DNA from: Mastigamoeba balamuthi
Taxonomy: Eukaryota > Evosea > Mastigamoebida > Mastigamoebidae
Direction of reading: 5' to 3'
DNA length: 64,000 nt
Assembly (NCBI GenBank): GCA_902651635.1
Contig: CACRSC010001923.1
Location: 888,195 to 952,194 of the forward strand
This document shows, piece by piece, positions 53,764 through 64,000 of the stretch. A program made the translations under genes and the position numbers. Below the pieces are notes generated by a model that made no database searches, was not told where the DNA came from, and saw only the letters and a list, made by a program, of their open reading frames with translations. Each line of letters starts with the position of its first letter. Positions within the stretch are counted from its first letter, which is position 1.

Positions 53764-54716
53764 TTAGTCGTCCGAGAGAGCACCGCCCATGCCACCAGTG
53801 CGGCGACCAGTGCGGCGGGCGGCGATCAATCCGACCTTCTGTCCGTGAGAGGCGTAGCGGCTGACGCAAGCAGAGCGGCCAAGATGCTGGTGACCACCAC
53901 CACCGTGGGGGTGATCGACAGGCTGTGTAGGAGAAGAAGGGAGAGGATCAGAGATGAGTACATCGATGCATAAAAAAAATAATGCGGGAGGCGGGAATCG
54001 ATCGCGGGACGCACGTTCATGGTGTTGCCGCGGACGTTGGGCCAGCTGTGGCGCTTGGCCTTGTACTTGTAGTAGGCGTTGCCGGCCTTGAGCATGGGCT
54101 TGTCCGTGCGGCCGCCGCCGGCGACGACGCCGATCATGGCGCGGCAGGTGCTGGGCAGCGTCTTCTTGGAGCCGCTGGGCATCTTGATCTTGGTCTTGTT
54201 CTCGTCGACGTTGTGGCCGATGATCGTCGCGTAGTTGCCGCTGCAGCGCGCGACAGACCCGCGGTCGCCGGGGACCGTCTCGACGTTGCAGATGATCGAA
54301 CCCTCGGGCATCGAGCCGATGGGCAGCACGTTGCCGACGGCCAGCGCCGCCTTGGTGCCGCAGTACACGAACTGGCCCGTGTACATGCCCTCGGCCGCCA
54401 CGAACAGCTCGTGGGCCTTGCGGTACTTGTACGTCTGGCGGAACTCGACGCGCGCCAGCGGGGCGCCACGCCCGGGGTCGTGGATGATCTCCTTCACGGT
54501 GCCCTTGAGGTAGCCGTGGCGCTCCGAGTGGTCCAGCGCACGGAAGCGCGCGGCCCCCTTGCGGTGGAACGTGTGCGACTTGAAGATACCGCCGTGTCCC
54601 TTGCGGCAGCCTGTGTGGCGCGCGCTTCTCCGTCAGGTCCGGGTGTGCGAAGAGGGGGTGGAGGGGGTGAGGGGGGGGTCTGGGTGGCGAGGCGTACCGC
54701 GGATGATCTTGCCCAT
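53764..54716 (-). CDS. RPL8: cytosolic large-subunit ribosomal protein uL2 (RPL8)
   Basis: Three exons: 54698-54716 (19 bp, MGKIIRG), 54015-54610 and 53764-53922, total 774 bp = 257 residues, the same length as human RPL8. Landmarks: [59 protein letters not shown], and the peptidyl-transferase-proximal PVDHPHGGG followed by the [12 protein letters not shown] tail. It binds 23S/28S-type rRNA at the subunit interface. The short first exon ending just after the initiator region is common for ribosomal-protein genes. It is divergently paired with the HACL2-like gene (210 bp between starts). Confidence 0.97.
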
Positions 54717-54926
54717 GGTGCGGTCTGGGGGAGAGAGAACGAAGAGCCCGAATAGAAAGGGCCCCGCCCGCTCACAGGGAATTCCGCGCGCGCCCCACGA
54801 CAGGCTTCGCGTCATAGTTTGCGTCATCATCTAGAAATTCTGCCGCAGAATTGCCCGATCACGGCCCCAAACGCCGCCTACACCACGGGCTCACAGGCGT
54901 ACCCCAAACGCGCACAAACTCGCATC

Positions 54927-57485
54927 ATGTCAGCGCGCAAGAGCGTCGCCGAGTGGGCCGCAGCAGCGGCGCCCTACGCCGTGGAGGCCGTGGCCGCCGT
55001 GGCCGTGGCCGCGGCCGCGTACAGGCTGGCGCGTGGTGGCCCGCAGCGGCGCGCGGGGCCTGCGGTCGGCGTCGACGTGGGGCGGGCGACGTGCGGCGGC
55101 GAGGTCGTCGCGCTCGGCCTCAGGGAGCACGGCGTGCGGGCCCTCTACACGCTGCCCGGCATGCACGTCGCCCCCATCAACGTCGCCGCCAAGGCCCTCG
55201 GCAGTTGCGTCCCCTCTCTTCTTTTTCTTTCTTTCTTTTGCTGTGGTCGGCAATTGCTTCCGTTTGAATTCAGTCGAAGATACACGGATCGGGATTTCCA
55301 AATGAGATACTCAAATCCTAATTTATCGGTGTGATTTTTTCGTTCGCAGTCAACGTCATCGACGTGCGCACGGAGGCCACGGCCGTCTTCGCCGCCGAGG
55401 GCCACTACCGCCTGACCGGCTTTCCCGGCGTGGCGACGGTCACCGCGGGCCCGGGCCTCGCGACGACGGCCCCCGCGGTGGCCAACGCGCGCGCCTCGCG
55501 CTCGGCCGTCGTTCTTCTCGGCGGTTCCGCCGCGTCTTACCTCGCGGGCCGCGGGGCCGCGCAGAGCGACCCGGACGCCGCGCAGGCGCTGGGGCGGCTG
55601 TGCAAGGCCCACCTGAGGCCCACGCGCCTCGCGGAGCTGGCGGGGGCTGTGGCGCGGGCGTTCCACGAGGCGGCCAGCGGCGTCCCGGGCCCCGTGCTCG
55701 TCGAGTTCCCCATGGAGGTCGTCTACTCGCTCGCCGACTTCGAGGCCACCGCCGCCTCGACCCTCTTCCCCGCGTGCGCCCGCCCCGCCCCGCCCCTCCC
55801 AGACCCGTGCGCGCGCTCCGGTTATCAATTGAATTGCGCTGCGAGACGCTGCCGTTTTTTTGCCTCGGGCTACTGCGGTCTCTGTCCTGTCCGCGACCCT
55901 CCTCTCGCGTCGTGCTTTGCGTCGCTGTCCCCCACGGGTTGCCTGACGCGGCCGCCGTGCGCACACAGGGGTGCGGACAAGGCGCCCATGATGCTCAGGT
56001 GGCAGCTGCAGAGGCACGCCAGCAGGGTCTTTGGCGCCGTCGGCAGCCGCCTCACCATCGACGCCCCCATCCCCGTCGACATCCCGCTCCCCCGCGACTG
56101 CGACGTCGAGGCGTACGAGCAGCCCCCCATCAGCCCACCAACTTCCCTCTCCTCTCCCCTCTGCTCGGGGCCGCTGTCTCGCGTCCTCACAGCCTCCCAA
56201 CAGCGCCGCACGCATCCTTGTCGACGCCCGCAGGCCCGTCATCGTGCTCGGCTCGGGCGCCGCTGCCATCCCCTACCCCAACCGCGCCGCCGAGCACGCA
56301 GCCGACCTCAAGAGCGCCCTCACCACCGTTGCGTCTCTCCCGCGCCCTCTCTGCCTGCGCCTTACAACAAACAACGAACAAAACAAACACAAAAACAAAC
56401 GGAAAACAAAAACAACTCAACAAACGACTGCGCGGCAGATGGGTGTCCCTGTGCACCTGACGGGCTGCGCGCGGGGTGCGCTGGGCCGCGGGTGCCCGCT
56501 GGAGTTCAGGCAGTCGCGCCGCGAGGTGCTCGAGCGCGCCGACGCCGTCGTGCTGCTGGGCGCGAGCCTCGACTGGCGCATGGACTACGGCGCCTGCGTG
56601 GCCCCGGCCGCCCGCGTCGTCTCGGCCAGCCGCTCGCGCGATGACCTGCGCGTCAACGACGCCGCCTGCGCTGCCTCGGGCGGCGCCTCCCCCGCGAGCC
56701 GCTGCGTCTGCGCCCTCGCGGACCCCTCGCTCTTCGCCGTCGCCCTCGCGGCCCGCGTGGGCCGCCTGCTGCTCGCCGACGCCGCGCTGCAGCAGCGCCG
56801 CCGCGACGACCTCGCCGCGTGGACCCGCGCCGTCGCCGAGACCGACGCGCGCGAGTGCTCGCGCATGTCGCAGCTCGCGGCCGCCGACTGCGCCGACAAG
56901 GCCGACGCGAACCCGCTGCGCGTCTGCAGCGCGCTCGACGAGGTCGCGGGCGCGTCCGAGGCCCCCGCGGTCTTCGTGCTCGACGGCGGCGAGTTCGCCG
57001 CGACGGTGGCGCGCACCGTGCAGCCCGCGGCCGCGCACTCGTGGATGGACCCCGGGGCCTACTGGACGCTGGGCTGCGGCGCGGGCTTCGCGCTGGCCGC
57101 CTCGGTCGCGCGGCCCGGCGCCGACGTGTGGCTCGTCTGGGGCGACGGCGCGTGCGGGTACGGCCTGGCGGAGCTCGACACGCTGGCGCGCAACCACGTC
57201 CGCGTCGTGGCCGTCGTCGGCAACAACGGCTCGTGGGGGCTCATCGAGCCGGAGCAGCTCGCCAAGCTCGGCGACAGTGTCGGCTGCGTGCTCGTGCGCA
57301 GCGCCTACGACCGCGTGGCCGAGGCGCTGGGGGCGCGCGGGAGGGTCGTGCAGGGCGCGGGCAGGGCGGAGCTGGTCGAGGAGCTGCGCGCTGCGCAGCA
57401 GTCGGCGCGCACCGATGGCCGCCCTGTGCTCCTCAACGTCTCGCTGGGCAAGTGCGCGGACTTCCGCGCGGGATCGCTCGTGTGA
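54927..57485 (+). CDS. 2-hydroxyacyl-CoA lyase 2 / ILVBL-like ThDP enzyme, membrane-anchored
   Basis: Start MSARKSVAEWAAAAAPYAVE. An N-terminal Ala/Val helix (AVEAVAAVAVAAAAYRLARG) matches the ER anchor of animal ILVBL/HACL2. Exon 1 is 54927-55203; exon 2 starts at 55350, and the joint restores KALGINVIDVRTEATAVFAA with the catalytic Glu. Next come VATVTAGPGLATTAPAVANA and GVPGPVLVEFPMEVVY, then a central domain (RPVIVLGSGAAAIPYPNR) split by introns around 55817-55968, 56125-56225 and 56330-56437. The last exon carries ThDP-binding WGDGACGYGLAELD ... VVGNNGSWGL and ends CADFRAGSLV, like animal ILVBL (TDFRDGSIAV). Known family role: cleavage of 2-hydroxyacyl-CoAs to an aldehyde and formyl-CoA in fatty-acid alpha-oxidation. 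It is not the biosynthetic acetolactate synthase. Confidence 0.88.
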
Positions 57486-58211
57486 GCACTCCACCAGGCA
57501 CCAGGGGGCAACTATGCCCGATGCCAACACGTGAACCCGCTCTCTGGGCGCTTCCTATCAATAAAATACCCGACCAGAGCGACACAGGAGGGAATCACGT
57601 TGCAATTCAATTGACGGCGCCTCCGTTCGAGTGCGCACGCAGACCCAAAATAGAACTGGCGAGTACATCAGCGCAAACGCGCATGGGGGGGGGAAGCGCA
57701 GGGCGTTCCTGGCCCCAGGCTCGCCCGCTAACAGTGAGCCCAGGGGACTCACTGTCGCCCCCCTGACGAGAGCCACAGTGAAGCAGAGGCGGTTAATATA
57801 CAGTCACCTCTTCGGGAGCAGAAAGCTCTTCTCCCCGCGGAGTAGAAAAAAAACCTCCGAAGGCACGCAGACGAAGCCCCGGGTGGGGCGTGTGGGGGGT
57901 TTTTTTTGAGCGCCTCGCGGCATTGGTGTTGCCGCGAGAGCGAGTACCAGAGTAATCCTTGGTTAGGGGCAGCGGTAGGCTGCTTCTGGCCACTCGGGGG
58001 AGAAAAATACGATCACTGAGTGGGGGTGGGGGTGCGAGGTCCTCTTGTGTGGTGCGGAAGCTGTGCGTGCGTGTGCGAGAGCGAGAGAGACGAAGAGAGT
58101 CGGAGGAGGGTGTGGGGTGTGAGAGCAGCTGTAGATAACAGAGAGTCCGCGCCGCGGGTGGCGGGGGGTGCGCCCGCAGAGAGGCGAGCGCAGAGCAGAG
58201 CGAAGGGGCCC
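57486..58211. other. convergent intergenic region with a hairpin
   Basis: No gene seen. A perfect 8-bp inverted repeat (ACAGTGAG / CTCACTGT, 57731-57738 and 57748-57755, 9-nt loop) lies between the two convergent genes. T/G-rich tracts near 57900 and a purine-rich stretch near 58080 are otherwise unremarkable. Confidence 0.45.
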
Positions 58212-58892
58212 TCAGAGGACGCAGTTGCGGTCCATGAGGCGGCAGAGCGAGCTGACTCTGATGCGCCTCCTGCTGCTCCTCCTGCTCCCGCGCCTGCAGA
58301 ACTGCGGCGGCGCCCTCTGCCTCTCCTTCCGCTGCTGCCCCTCCTCCATCCCCTCCAGCTGCTGCTGCTGCTGCTGCTGCCCCTCGTCCAGCTGCTGCCC
58401 CTCCTCCTCCTCCTGCTCCCCGCGCCTCTGCTGCTCCGCCCCGCGCAGCCGCAGCCGCCCGAGGCTCCGCACCAGCAGCGCGTAGTCCTCCCGCTCCCCC
58501 GCCCGCCCGCGCCGCCGCCCGCGCAGCACCGCCAGCGCCGCCGCCCTCGGGGAGCGCTCGGCAGGCGCCGCCTGTGGCGTGTCCTCGGCTGCTGCGGCTG
58601 CGGGGCAGAGGAACGACCCGCGCTCGTCGATGGCGTAGCGCCGCAGCAGCGCGCACATGGGCTCCGCCGCCTCCTCCTCCTCCCTCGGCGCCGGTGGCGT
58701 GTCCTCGGCCGCGAGCAGGTCGGCGACGGCGGCGGCGGCGGCGCGGGGGCCGAGGAGGGGGTGCAGGTGGTGGCGCGGCGTCGTGGGGGCGCTGCGCCGG
58801 CGGCGGGGGGCCCAGCACCCGCGGGTGGCCGTGGAGGCCGAGGCGACGGTGGCGGCGGTGGCGGGGGAGGGCTGGGCCTTGACCTTGACCAT
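58212..58892 (-). CDS. Q/E/R-rich hypothetical protein, ~226 aa
   Basis: A frame starting MVKVKAQPSPATAATVASAS continues through a helical segment (EPMCALLRRYAIDERGSFLC), a Leu/Arg-rich segment (EDYALLVRSLGRLRLRG), a long Gln/Glu coiled-coil-like stretch and a basic C-terminus ending RLMDRNCVL. Other frames over the same DNA are equally long because of GC-richness; this one has the most protein-like alternation. Function unknown; it could be spurious. Confidence 0.4.
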   Translation of the reverse strand: MVKVKAQPSPATAATVASASTATRGCWAPRRRRSAPTTPRHHLHPLLGPRAAAAAVADLLAAEDTPPAPREEEEAAEPMCALLRRYAIDERGSFLCPAAAAAEDTPQAAPAERSPRAAALAVLRGRRRGRAGEREDYALLVRSLGRLRLRGAEQQRRGEQEEEEGQQLDEGQQQQQQQLEGMEEGQQRKERQRAPPQFCRRGSRRSSRRRIRVSSLCRLMDRNCVL

Positions 58893-59110
58893 CTCGGGGG
58901 ATACGCTCGGCTCTGCCCGCTGCGCCCTCCGCTGCTGGCAAAAAGGGGCCGAAGATTCAGCGGTGTTGCATAACCGAGGTGGAAAAAAGGAGATATTTTC
59001 CCCACACCACGAAAAGAAAAATCCAAAATCCAAAATCCTTGTTTGCAGTGCAGGCTCAGCTGATTCAGGACCGATGTAACTTCAATGAAGACAGATGCTT
59101 CGGCCCCCCC

Positions 59111-60963
59111 TCAGCCCAGTATGGTGGAGCCGAGGAAGAGGAGGAGGATGCTCCAGACACCGAACAGTACGCCCCAGAGGGCCAGCGCAGCAGCGCACAC
59201 TCGCTTCCAGCTCCACCCGTCGCAGGCGAACAGGCGCACGTAGAAGGCGCCAGGCAGCACAAACGAGACGAGGGTGGACCCCGTCGACCCGCAGAAGCTC
59301 AGCACCATGTCGAGGCTCTCGATGAAGAACGCCAGCACAAACGTCGAGACCAGCAGGGCCACCGTCTCGCCCACGTGCCGCGCGGTGGGCCTCCAGCTCT
59401 GCGCAGACGCGAAGAGGATGCGGTCCAGGGACGAGCGCGCCGGGTGCAGCATCACAGGGTACGAGAACCCGATCATGAACGCGGTGAAGAGCCGCCCAAT
59501 AACCACCGGAATCGACCTGGTCGGGTCTGAGAGCGTCGCCATTCGCGCTGCGTCAGGAAGGGTCTGCGAGCATCTGTGGGGGTGGATTGCTGCGCACACG
59601 AGTTGATGACGCTGGCCTTGACGTCCTCGCCGAAGGTCGCGTAGCCCAGCGCCCCGATGACGATGTAGACGAGGGCGCTGATGGCGAAGGCGATGTTGGC
59701 CGAGATCCACGACTTCCTGCCGTTGTCCGACGCGAACTCGTTGTAAACCGTGAGCACCTGCGCGGCCACTGTGAGCAGAGCCGCAGCGCACCACGGAGGA
59801 CATCGACATACGTTGGTGTGGCCCGAGAACCCGAACACGGCCATCGGGAGGACACTGAAGACCTTGAGCGACCGCGGGACCGCAGAGACCGAGGGGCGGG
59901 GGCTGCTCCTCCAGCCGTTGTACGACGCGAGCACGACGACGAGCAGCACCAGATAGACCACCGAGACCAGCACCACCACACTGCGCAGAGAGGCGTTGAG
60001 GGAGGAGAAGCGCAACGGGGCGCGTTGAGCGAGGCGCACCTCCCCCAGAGCATCGAGTCGAGGCGCTTGAAGAAGCAGAGCAGCGAGAGGGGGACGACGG
60101 CGACGGGCAGCCAGAAGGACTTGGTGACGAGGAACGCGGGCCAGCTGTCCGCGGCCACGAAGTCGACGGCGTTGGGGATGAGGTCCCCCAGGATGATGAG
60201 GTACGCGAGCAGCGTGCAGAAGCACATGATGAACACCGCCCCGTCGACGACACGCCCGCTGCGTGGCAGCGCCTGCGGAGCGAGCGCGGGTGAGCTCATT
60301 GCGCGGTCCGCGGATTTTCCCTCTGGGTGGGCCCTCACCTGTGCTGCCAGAGAGTAGAACGTCGGCTTATCTGGCCCGGTCTGGTCGCGGACCATTTTGC
60401 CCGCGCAGTCGAAGAGCAGGCGGGCACCGAACAGCGCGAGGACCGCACACACAGTGATTAGGCTGCCCGGGGGGAAGTTGGCGGGGAACGTGGGAAAGAT
60501 GTGAGAAAGAGTCAAACATTAGCAAAACACGGGCCAGGAAAAGCCAGAGGGGCGCCGTTATTGGAGAGGGGAGGGGGACGCACATGGGGCCCAGCGCCAT
60601 GCCCACGTAAGCGAACACGTAGGACATGCCCAGCATGCCCGCGCCCAGCATGGTGTTGGTCAGGTTCGTGACGCTGACCGGGATCGAGGCCCCACGCTGC
60701 TTCTTCTGCACCTCCTCTGCCGAGCTGTCGTCCGCGGGGCTCTGCGAGCCCTCGCTGGGAGCATCCGCCTTGTCCAGCGACTGCATCTCGACGGTGCGCA
60801 GCGTCCAGTCCGCTGCTGCGACGGAGCGCTCGTGGCCCTCGGAGAGGCGGGTGAAGGGGTCGATACTGTACTCGATCTCCTCGTCGTCGGCACGCGCGTG
60901 GCCCCCGAAATCGACAGAGCGGCGCGTCAGAGTGGAGATGGTGATGCTGGCTCTGCGGTCCAT
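59111..60963 (-). CDS. AAAP-family amino-acid transporter, paralogue 2
   Basis: Start MDRRASITISTLTRRSVDFG (60963; an upstream in-frame Met at 60984 is less conserved). A hydrophilic N-terminus of ~100 residues precedes SVTNLTNTMLGAGMLGMSYV. Introns separate the following exons (near 60590-60475, 60345-60270, 60050-59985, 59815-59765 and 59605-59520). Later segments: RVVDGAVFIMCFCTLLAYLI, VVVLVSVVYLVLLVVVLASY, VYNEFASDNGRKSWISANIA, GFSYPVMLHPARSSLDRILF and a C-terminus ending LLLFLGSTILG. The same exon order as paralogue 1 shows descent by duplication. Substrate unknown. Confidence 0.82.
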
Positions 60964-61214
60964 AGCGTGTAGTTGGCGGTGCACTCTAGACTGTCTGTAC
61001 TAGAAAAGAAAAACCGACCGGTGGATGTGCACTTCAAGAATGCCGTCACTTTATGATGCCAGAGAATCTTCCAGAGTGCACCTTCAGGCGTATCATCTGG
61101 ATTATCCCGATCGAGCCCGCAGCGCATTCTCGGGATGACAGCGGCTGCCCCGAAGGCACTCCAAAACACCTCATTCCCATTCCGCGAGTTCGCTTATCCG
61201 CGGGGATTGGGGAC
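60964..61214. other. intergenic spacer between transporter paralogues 2 and 3
   Basis: About 250 bp, AT-richer; presumably the promoter of paralogue 2 and the 3' UTR of paralogue 3. No motif recognised. Confidence 0.4.
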
Positions 61215-63095
61215 TCAGCCCAGGATGGCGGGCCCGAGGAAGAGGAGGATGACGCTCCAGACACCGAACATCACGCCCCAGAGGGCCAGCGCAGCAGCGC
61301 ACGCTCTCGTGAAGCACCACCCGTCGCTGGCGAACAGCCGCACGTAGAAGGCGCCGGGCAGCACAAACGAGACCAGCGTGGACCCCGTCGACCCGCAGAA
61401 CTCGATAACAACATCGAGGCTCTCGATGAAGAACGCCAGCACAAACGTCGCGACCAGCAGGGCCACCGTCTCGCCCACGTGCCGCGCGGTGGGCCTCCAA
61501 TGTGGCAGAGACGCAAACACAATCCTGTCCATCGACGAGCGCGCCGGGTGCAGCATCACGGGGTACGAGAACCCCACGAGCAACACCGTGAAGAGCCTTC
61601 CAATGGCAATCGGCACGGAGTGAGTGGGATCTGCGCAGACGCCGTCGACCCTCCTAGTCAGTCACGAGCAATCGGAAGTGGGGGACAGAGTCCAAAACAC
61701 GGAACTCGAGGCGAGTGATCTACGCACACGAGTTGATGAGGTTGGGGGACACCAGAGCCCCATAGGTCATGTATCCGAAAGCCCCGATGACAATGTAGAC
61801 GAGGGCGCTGACGGCAAAGGCGATGCTGGAAGAGATCCACGACTTCCTGCCGTTGTCTGACGAGAACTCGTTGTATACCGTGAGTACCTGCACCAGCACA
61901 GTAAGATGCCCGCCCACATTCCGGTCGCTGCTTTACGTTTATGTGGCATGAGAACCCGAACACTGCCATCGGCATCACTCCGAAGAACTCGAGCGAGTGG
62001 GGAACAGCTCGGACGTGCGGGCGGGGGCTGCTCCTCCAGCCGTTGTACGACGCGAACACGACAACAAGCAGCACCAGATAGACCACAGAGACCAGCACCA
62101 CCACACTGCTCGCTCGCGCTCGTGAGACCTCTGCCCGCTGGGGTGCTCAGTCAGCGAGAGTCGCACCTCCCCCAGAGCATCGAGTCGAGACGCTTGAAGA
62201 AGCAGACGAGGGCCAGCGGGGCCATGGCGACAGGCAGCCAGAAGGACTTGGAGAGGAGGAAGGCGGGCCAGGCGTCGGTGGCCACGAAGGCGACAGTGCT
62301 GGGGATGAGGTCCCCCAGGATCATGAGGTACGCCACCAGCGTGCAGAAGCACATCGTGAACACCGCCCCGTCGACCACCCGCCCGCTGCGCGGCAGCGCC
62401 TGCGTGCGAGCTTCTGCGTGAGAACCAGACATGGTGCCCACATAACTGAGCACCAGCGCAGCCAGTGAGTAGAACGTCGGCTTGCTCGACCCGAGCTGCT
62501 CGCGGGCGACCTTGTCCGCGCAGTCGTACAAGAGGCGCGTTCCAAACAGCGCGAGGAGCGCGAAGACAACGACAAGTCTGAGGGCATCCGGGCGATGAGC
62601 GAAGGGGTCGGGAGGGTACATCAGAAAAACCCGAGAACAGGCCCCCGCCCCCGCCCCCAGTCCCCGCCAATTGCTGGCTCCGAGGGCGGCCACGCACACG
62701 GGGCCCAGCGCCATGCCCGCGTGCGAGAACATGAAGGCCATGCCCAGCATGCCCGCGCCCAGCATCGTGTTGACGAGGTTGCTGACGCTGACCGCGATGG
62801 TGGCCCCCCGCTGCTGCCGCTGCCTCTCCGGCTGCCCCCCCTCGCTCTCGTCCTCGTCCGCGGTGCCCCGCGAGGCCAGCTGCTCCGGCCTCAGGGCGCG
62901 CAGCTGGGCCTCGCGCACCGCATTGTGCCGTGCGAGGAGGGAGCGGTCGCAGCCCTCGGAGAGGCGGAGCAGCGGGGGGACGACGACGACGGTGCCGTAG
63001 CGGAGCTCGCCGGGGCTGCCGGCCTCCGCGGGCCCGTGCAGCGGCAAGTCGACAGAGCGGCGCGTCAGCGTAGAGGTGCTGGCTCTGCGGTCCAT
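61215..63095 (-). CDS. AAAP-family amino-acid transporter, paralogue 3
   Basis: Start MDRRASTSTLTRRSVDLPLH (63095). The N-terminal cytoplasmic region ends in GATIAVSVSNLVNTMLGAGM. Exons follow the family pattern: LFGTRLLYDCADKVAREQLG, ALPRSGRVVDGAVFTMCFCT, VPLALVCFFKRLDSMLWGR-like text, VVLVSVVYLVLLVVVFASYN, VYNEFSSDNGRKSWISSSIA and a last exon ending LLLFLGPAILG at 61215. Clear intron signals include CACGCAG before ALPRSG. The last exon is almost identical to that of paralogue 4 (63463 onward), so the two were duplicated or converted recently. Confidence 0.82.
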
Positions 63096-63462
63096 GAGCT
63101 GGCGTGGTGCAGGCGGGTGCCGGGCTGAACTACTGCGCCTCAGAATAGCAGGTGACGTCAGAGAAAGGTGTTCCATCTCTGGCTGTCCCCTCGGCCCGGT
63201 ACCGGTACTAAAATGCTGCTGGGGCAGTTGCAGCCACAGAGGACGGGCACGACACACACGCGCGCAGAGGCCAGACGGGGGGGATGGTGCTTGGCTCCGG
63301 GTGGTTCCATTTGGGGGCCCTTAATCTTGGCGGCGCGACGAGAATCTCTCTCGTATGCAGAGCTCGGCAAAGCATGGCGCCGCAGTGGACAACACCTCTC
63401 AGTGTTGACTCGCATTAAAAACGAACGTTGTGGATGATTTCGCTTCACTGTGGGACTAGACC
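63096..63462. other. intergenic spacer between transporter paralogues 3 and 4
   Basis: 367 bp; contains a short palindrome-like GGTACCGGTACT at about 63199. No gene. Confidence 0.4.
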
Positions 63463-64000
63463 TCAGCCCAGGATGGCGGGCCCGAGGAAGAGGAGGATGA
63501 CGCTCCAGACACCGAACATCACGCCCCAGAGGGCCAGCGCAGCCGCGCACGCTCTCCTGAAGCACCACCCGTCGCTGGCGAACAGCCGCACGTAGAAGGC
63601 GCCGGGCAGCACAAACGAGACCAGCGTGGACCCCGTCGACCCGCAGAACTCGATAACAACATCGAGGCTCTTGATGAAGAACGCCAGCACAAACGTCGCG
63701 ACCAGCAGGGCCACCGTCTCGCCCACGTGGCGAATGGTTGGCCTCCAATGTGGCAGAGACGCAAACACAATCCTGTCCATCGACGAGCGCGCCGGGTGCA
63801 GCATCACGGGGTACGAGAACCCCACGAGCAACACCGTGAAGAGCCGTCCAATGGCAATCGGCACAGAGTGGGATCTGCACAGACACGGTCGTCCCCAGTC
63901 AGACCGGGCAATAGGAAGAACAAGAAGAACTCGAGGCGAGATTGCTGCGCACACGAGTTGATGAGATTGGGGGACACCAGAGCCCCGAAGGTCGTGTATC
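63463..64000 (-). CDS. AAAP-family amino-acid transporter, paralogue 4 (3' part only, cut by window end)
   Basis: The last exon (63463 to about 63875) encodes GRLFTVLLVGFSYPVMLHPA, VALLVATFVLAFFIKSLDVV and the terminal LLLFLGPAILG. The preceding exon begins at about 63950 and runs out of the window (GALVSPNLINSC). Nearly identical to paralogue 3 in this part; one visible difference is AFFIKSLD for AFFIESLD. Confidence 0.85.
   Translation of the reverse strand, partial: IHDLRGSGVPQSHQLVCAAISPRVLLVLPIARSDWGRPCLCRSHSVPIAIGRLFTVLLVGFSYPVMLHPARSSMDRIVFASLPHWRPTIRHVGETVALLVATFVLAFFIKSLDVVIEFCGSTGSTLVSFVLPGAFYVRLFASDGWCFRRACAAALALWGVMFGVWSVILLFLGPAILG

Noticed and set aside
52071-53864. 597-codon plus-strand open frame opposite the DMT transporter
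   Set aside because: Arg/Glu-rich low-complexity translation with no domain; the minus strand encodes clear membrane helices.
54927-57485. Biosynthetic acetolactate synthase
   Set aside because: The N-terminal anchor, the central-domain motifs and the DFRxGS ending match ILVBL/HACL2 better than IlvB.
56187-57530. 447-codon minus-strand open frame opposite the HACL2-like gene
   Set aside because: Antisense of a well-supported ThDP enzyme; its translation is His/Arg/Ala-rich noise.
58212-58225. C-terminal CaaX prenylation signal (RNCVL end)
   Set aside because: The Cys is third from the end, not fourth, so it does not fit a CaaX box.
1-64000. Retroelements, CRISPR arrays, rRNA genes
   Set aside because: No reverse transcriptase, LTR pair, spaced short repeats or rRNA signatures were noticed on either strand.

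Overview
The window is nuclear DNA of a GC-rich unicellular eukaryote. Genes lie on both strands and are cut by many short GT-AG introns. There are no bacterial operons, rRNA genes or CRISPR arrays. A complete 257-residue eukaryotic ribosomal protein uL2, a VPS9 domain, an HACL2-type lyase and a centriolar C2CD3-like protein fit a free-living protist that builds a basal body. Amidase and lysozyme domains with bacterial or phage relatives suggest that it feeds on bacteria. A flagellated amoebozoan such as an archamoeba is my best guess, at low confidence.

Layout. 1-4.6 kb is AT-richer and mobile-element-like: a pogo/Tigger-type transposase (minus strand), a set of 16-bp palindromes, a poorly resolved multi-exon gene with a nuclear-localisation tail, and a decayed second DDE transposase. 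4.7-9.0 kb (minus) is a VPS9-DUF726 fusion whose sequence contains a 906-bp exact repeat around a single N, almost certainly an assembly artefact. 9.4-11.7 kb encodes a protein of 12 ankyrin-like PPFSLG repeats. About 12.8-21.0 kb is a giant NO VEIN-like protein (HSP90-type ATPase plus DUF3883). 21.4-23.5 kb is a papain-family peptidase. 23.7-29.9 kb is a C2CD3-like multi-C2 protein.

29.9-34.4 kb (minus) is the most interesting locus. A secreted, probably GPI-anchored chain of cysteine-rich modules carries a phage-tail-type lysozyme and an Amidase_6 domain. Every exon boundary is a phase-1 intron at the same Gly codon. A chimeric pseudogene copy lies beside it. 34.7-38.0 kb is a presequence-protease (M16C) gene. 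38.3-39.3 kb is an unrecognised gene. 39.5-41.9 kb is a membrane class III adenylate cyclase. 42.6-45.4 kb holds a Regnase-type NYN ribonuclease, a tRNA-Lys(CUU) and a neighbouring gene that shares a small barrel-like domain with the ribonuclease.

45.8-64.0 kb holds four amino-acid/auxin-permease-type transporter genes (one plus, three tandem minus, the last cut by the window end). Between them lie a Q-rich hypothetical gene, a DMT-type transporter, uL2 divergently paired with an HACL2-like ThDP lyase, and a Q/E-rich hypothetical gene.

There is no operon-like cooperation. The lysozyme/amidase protein, the papain-like peptidase and the amino-acid transporter family together would suit digestion of bacteria and uptake of the products, but that link is inference.
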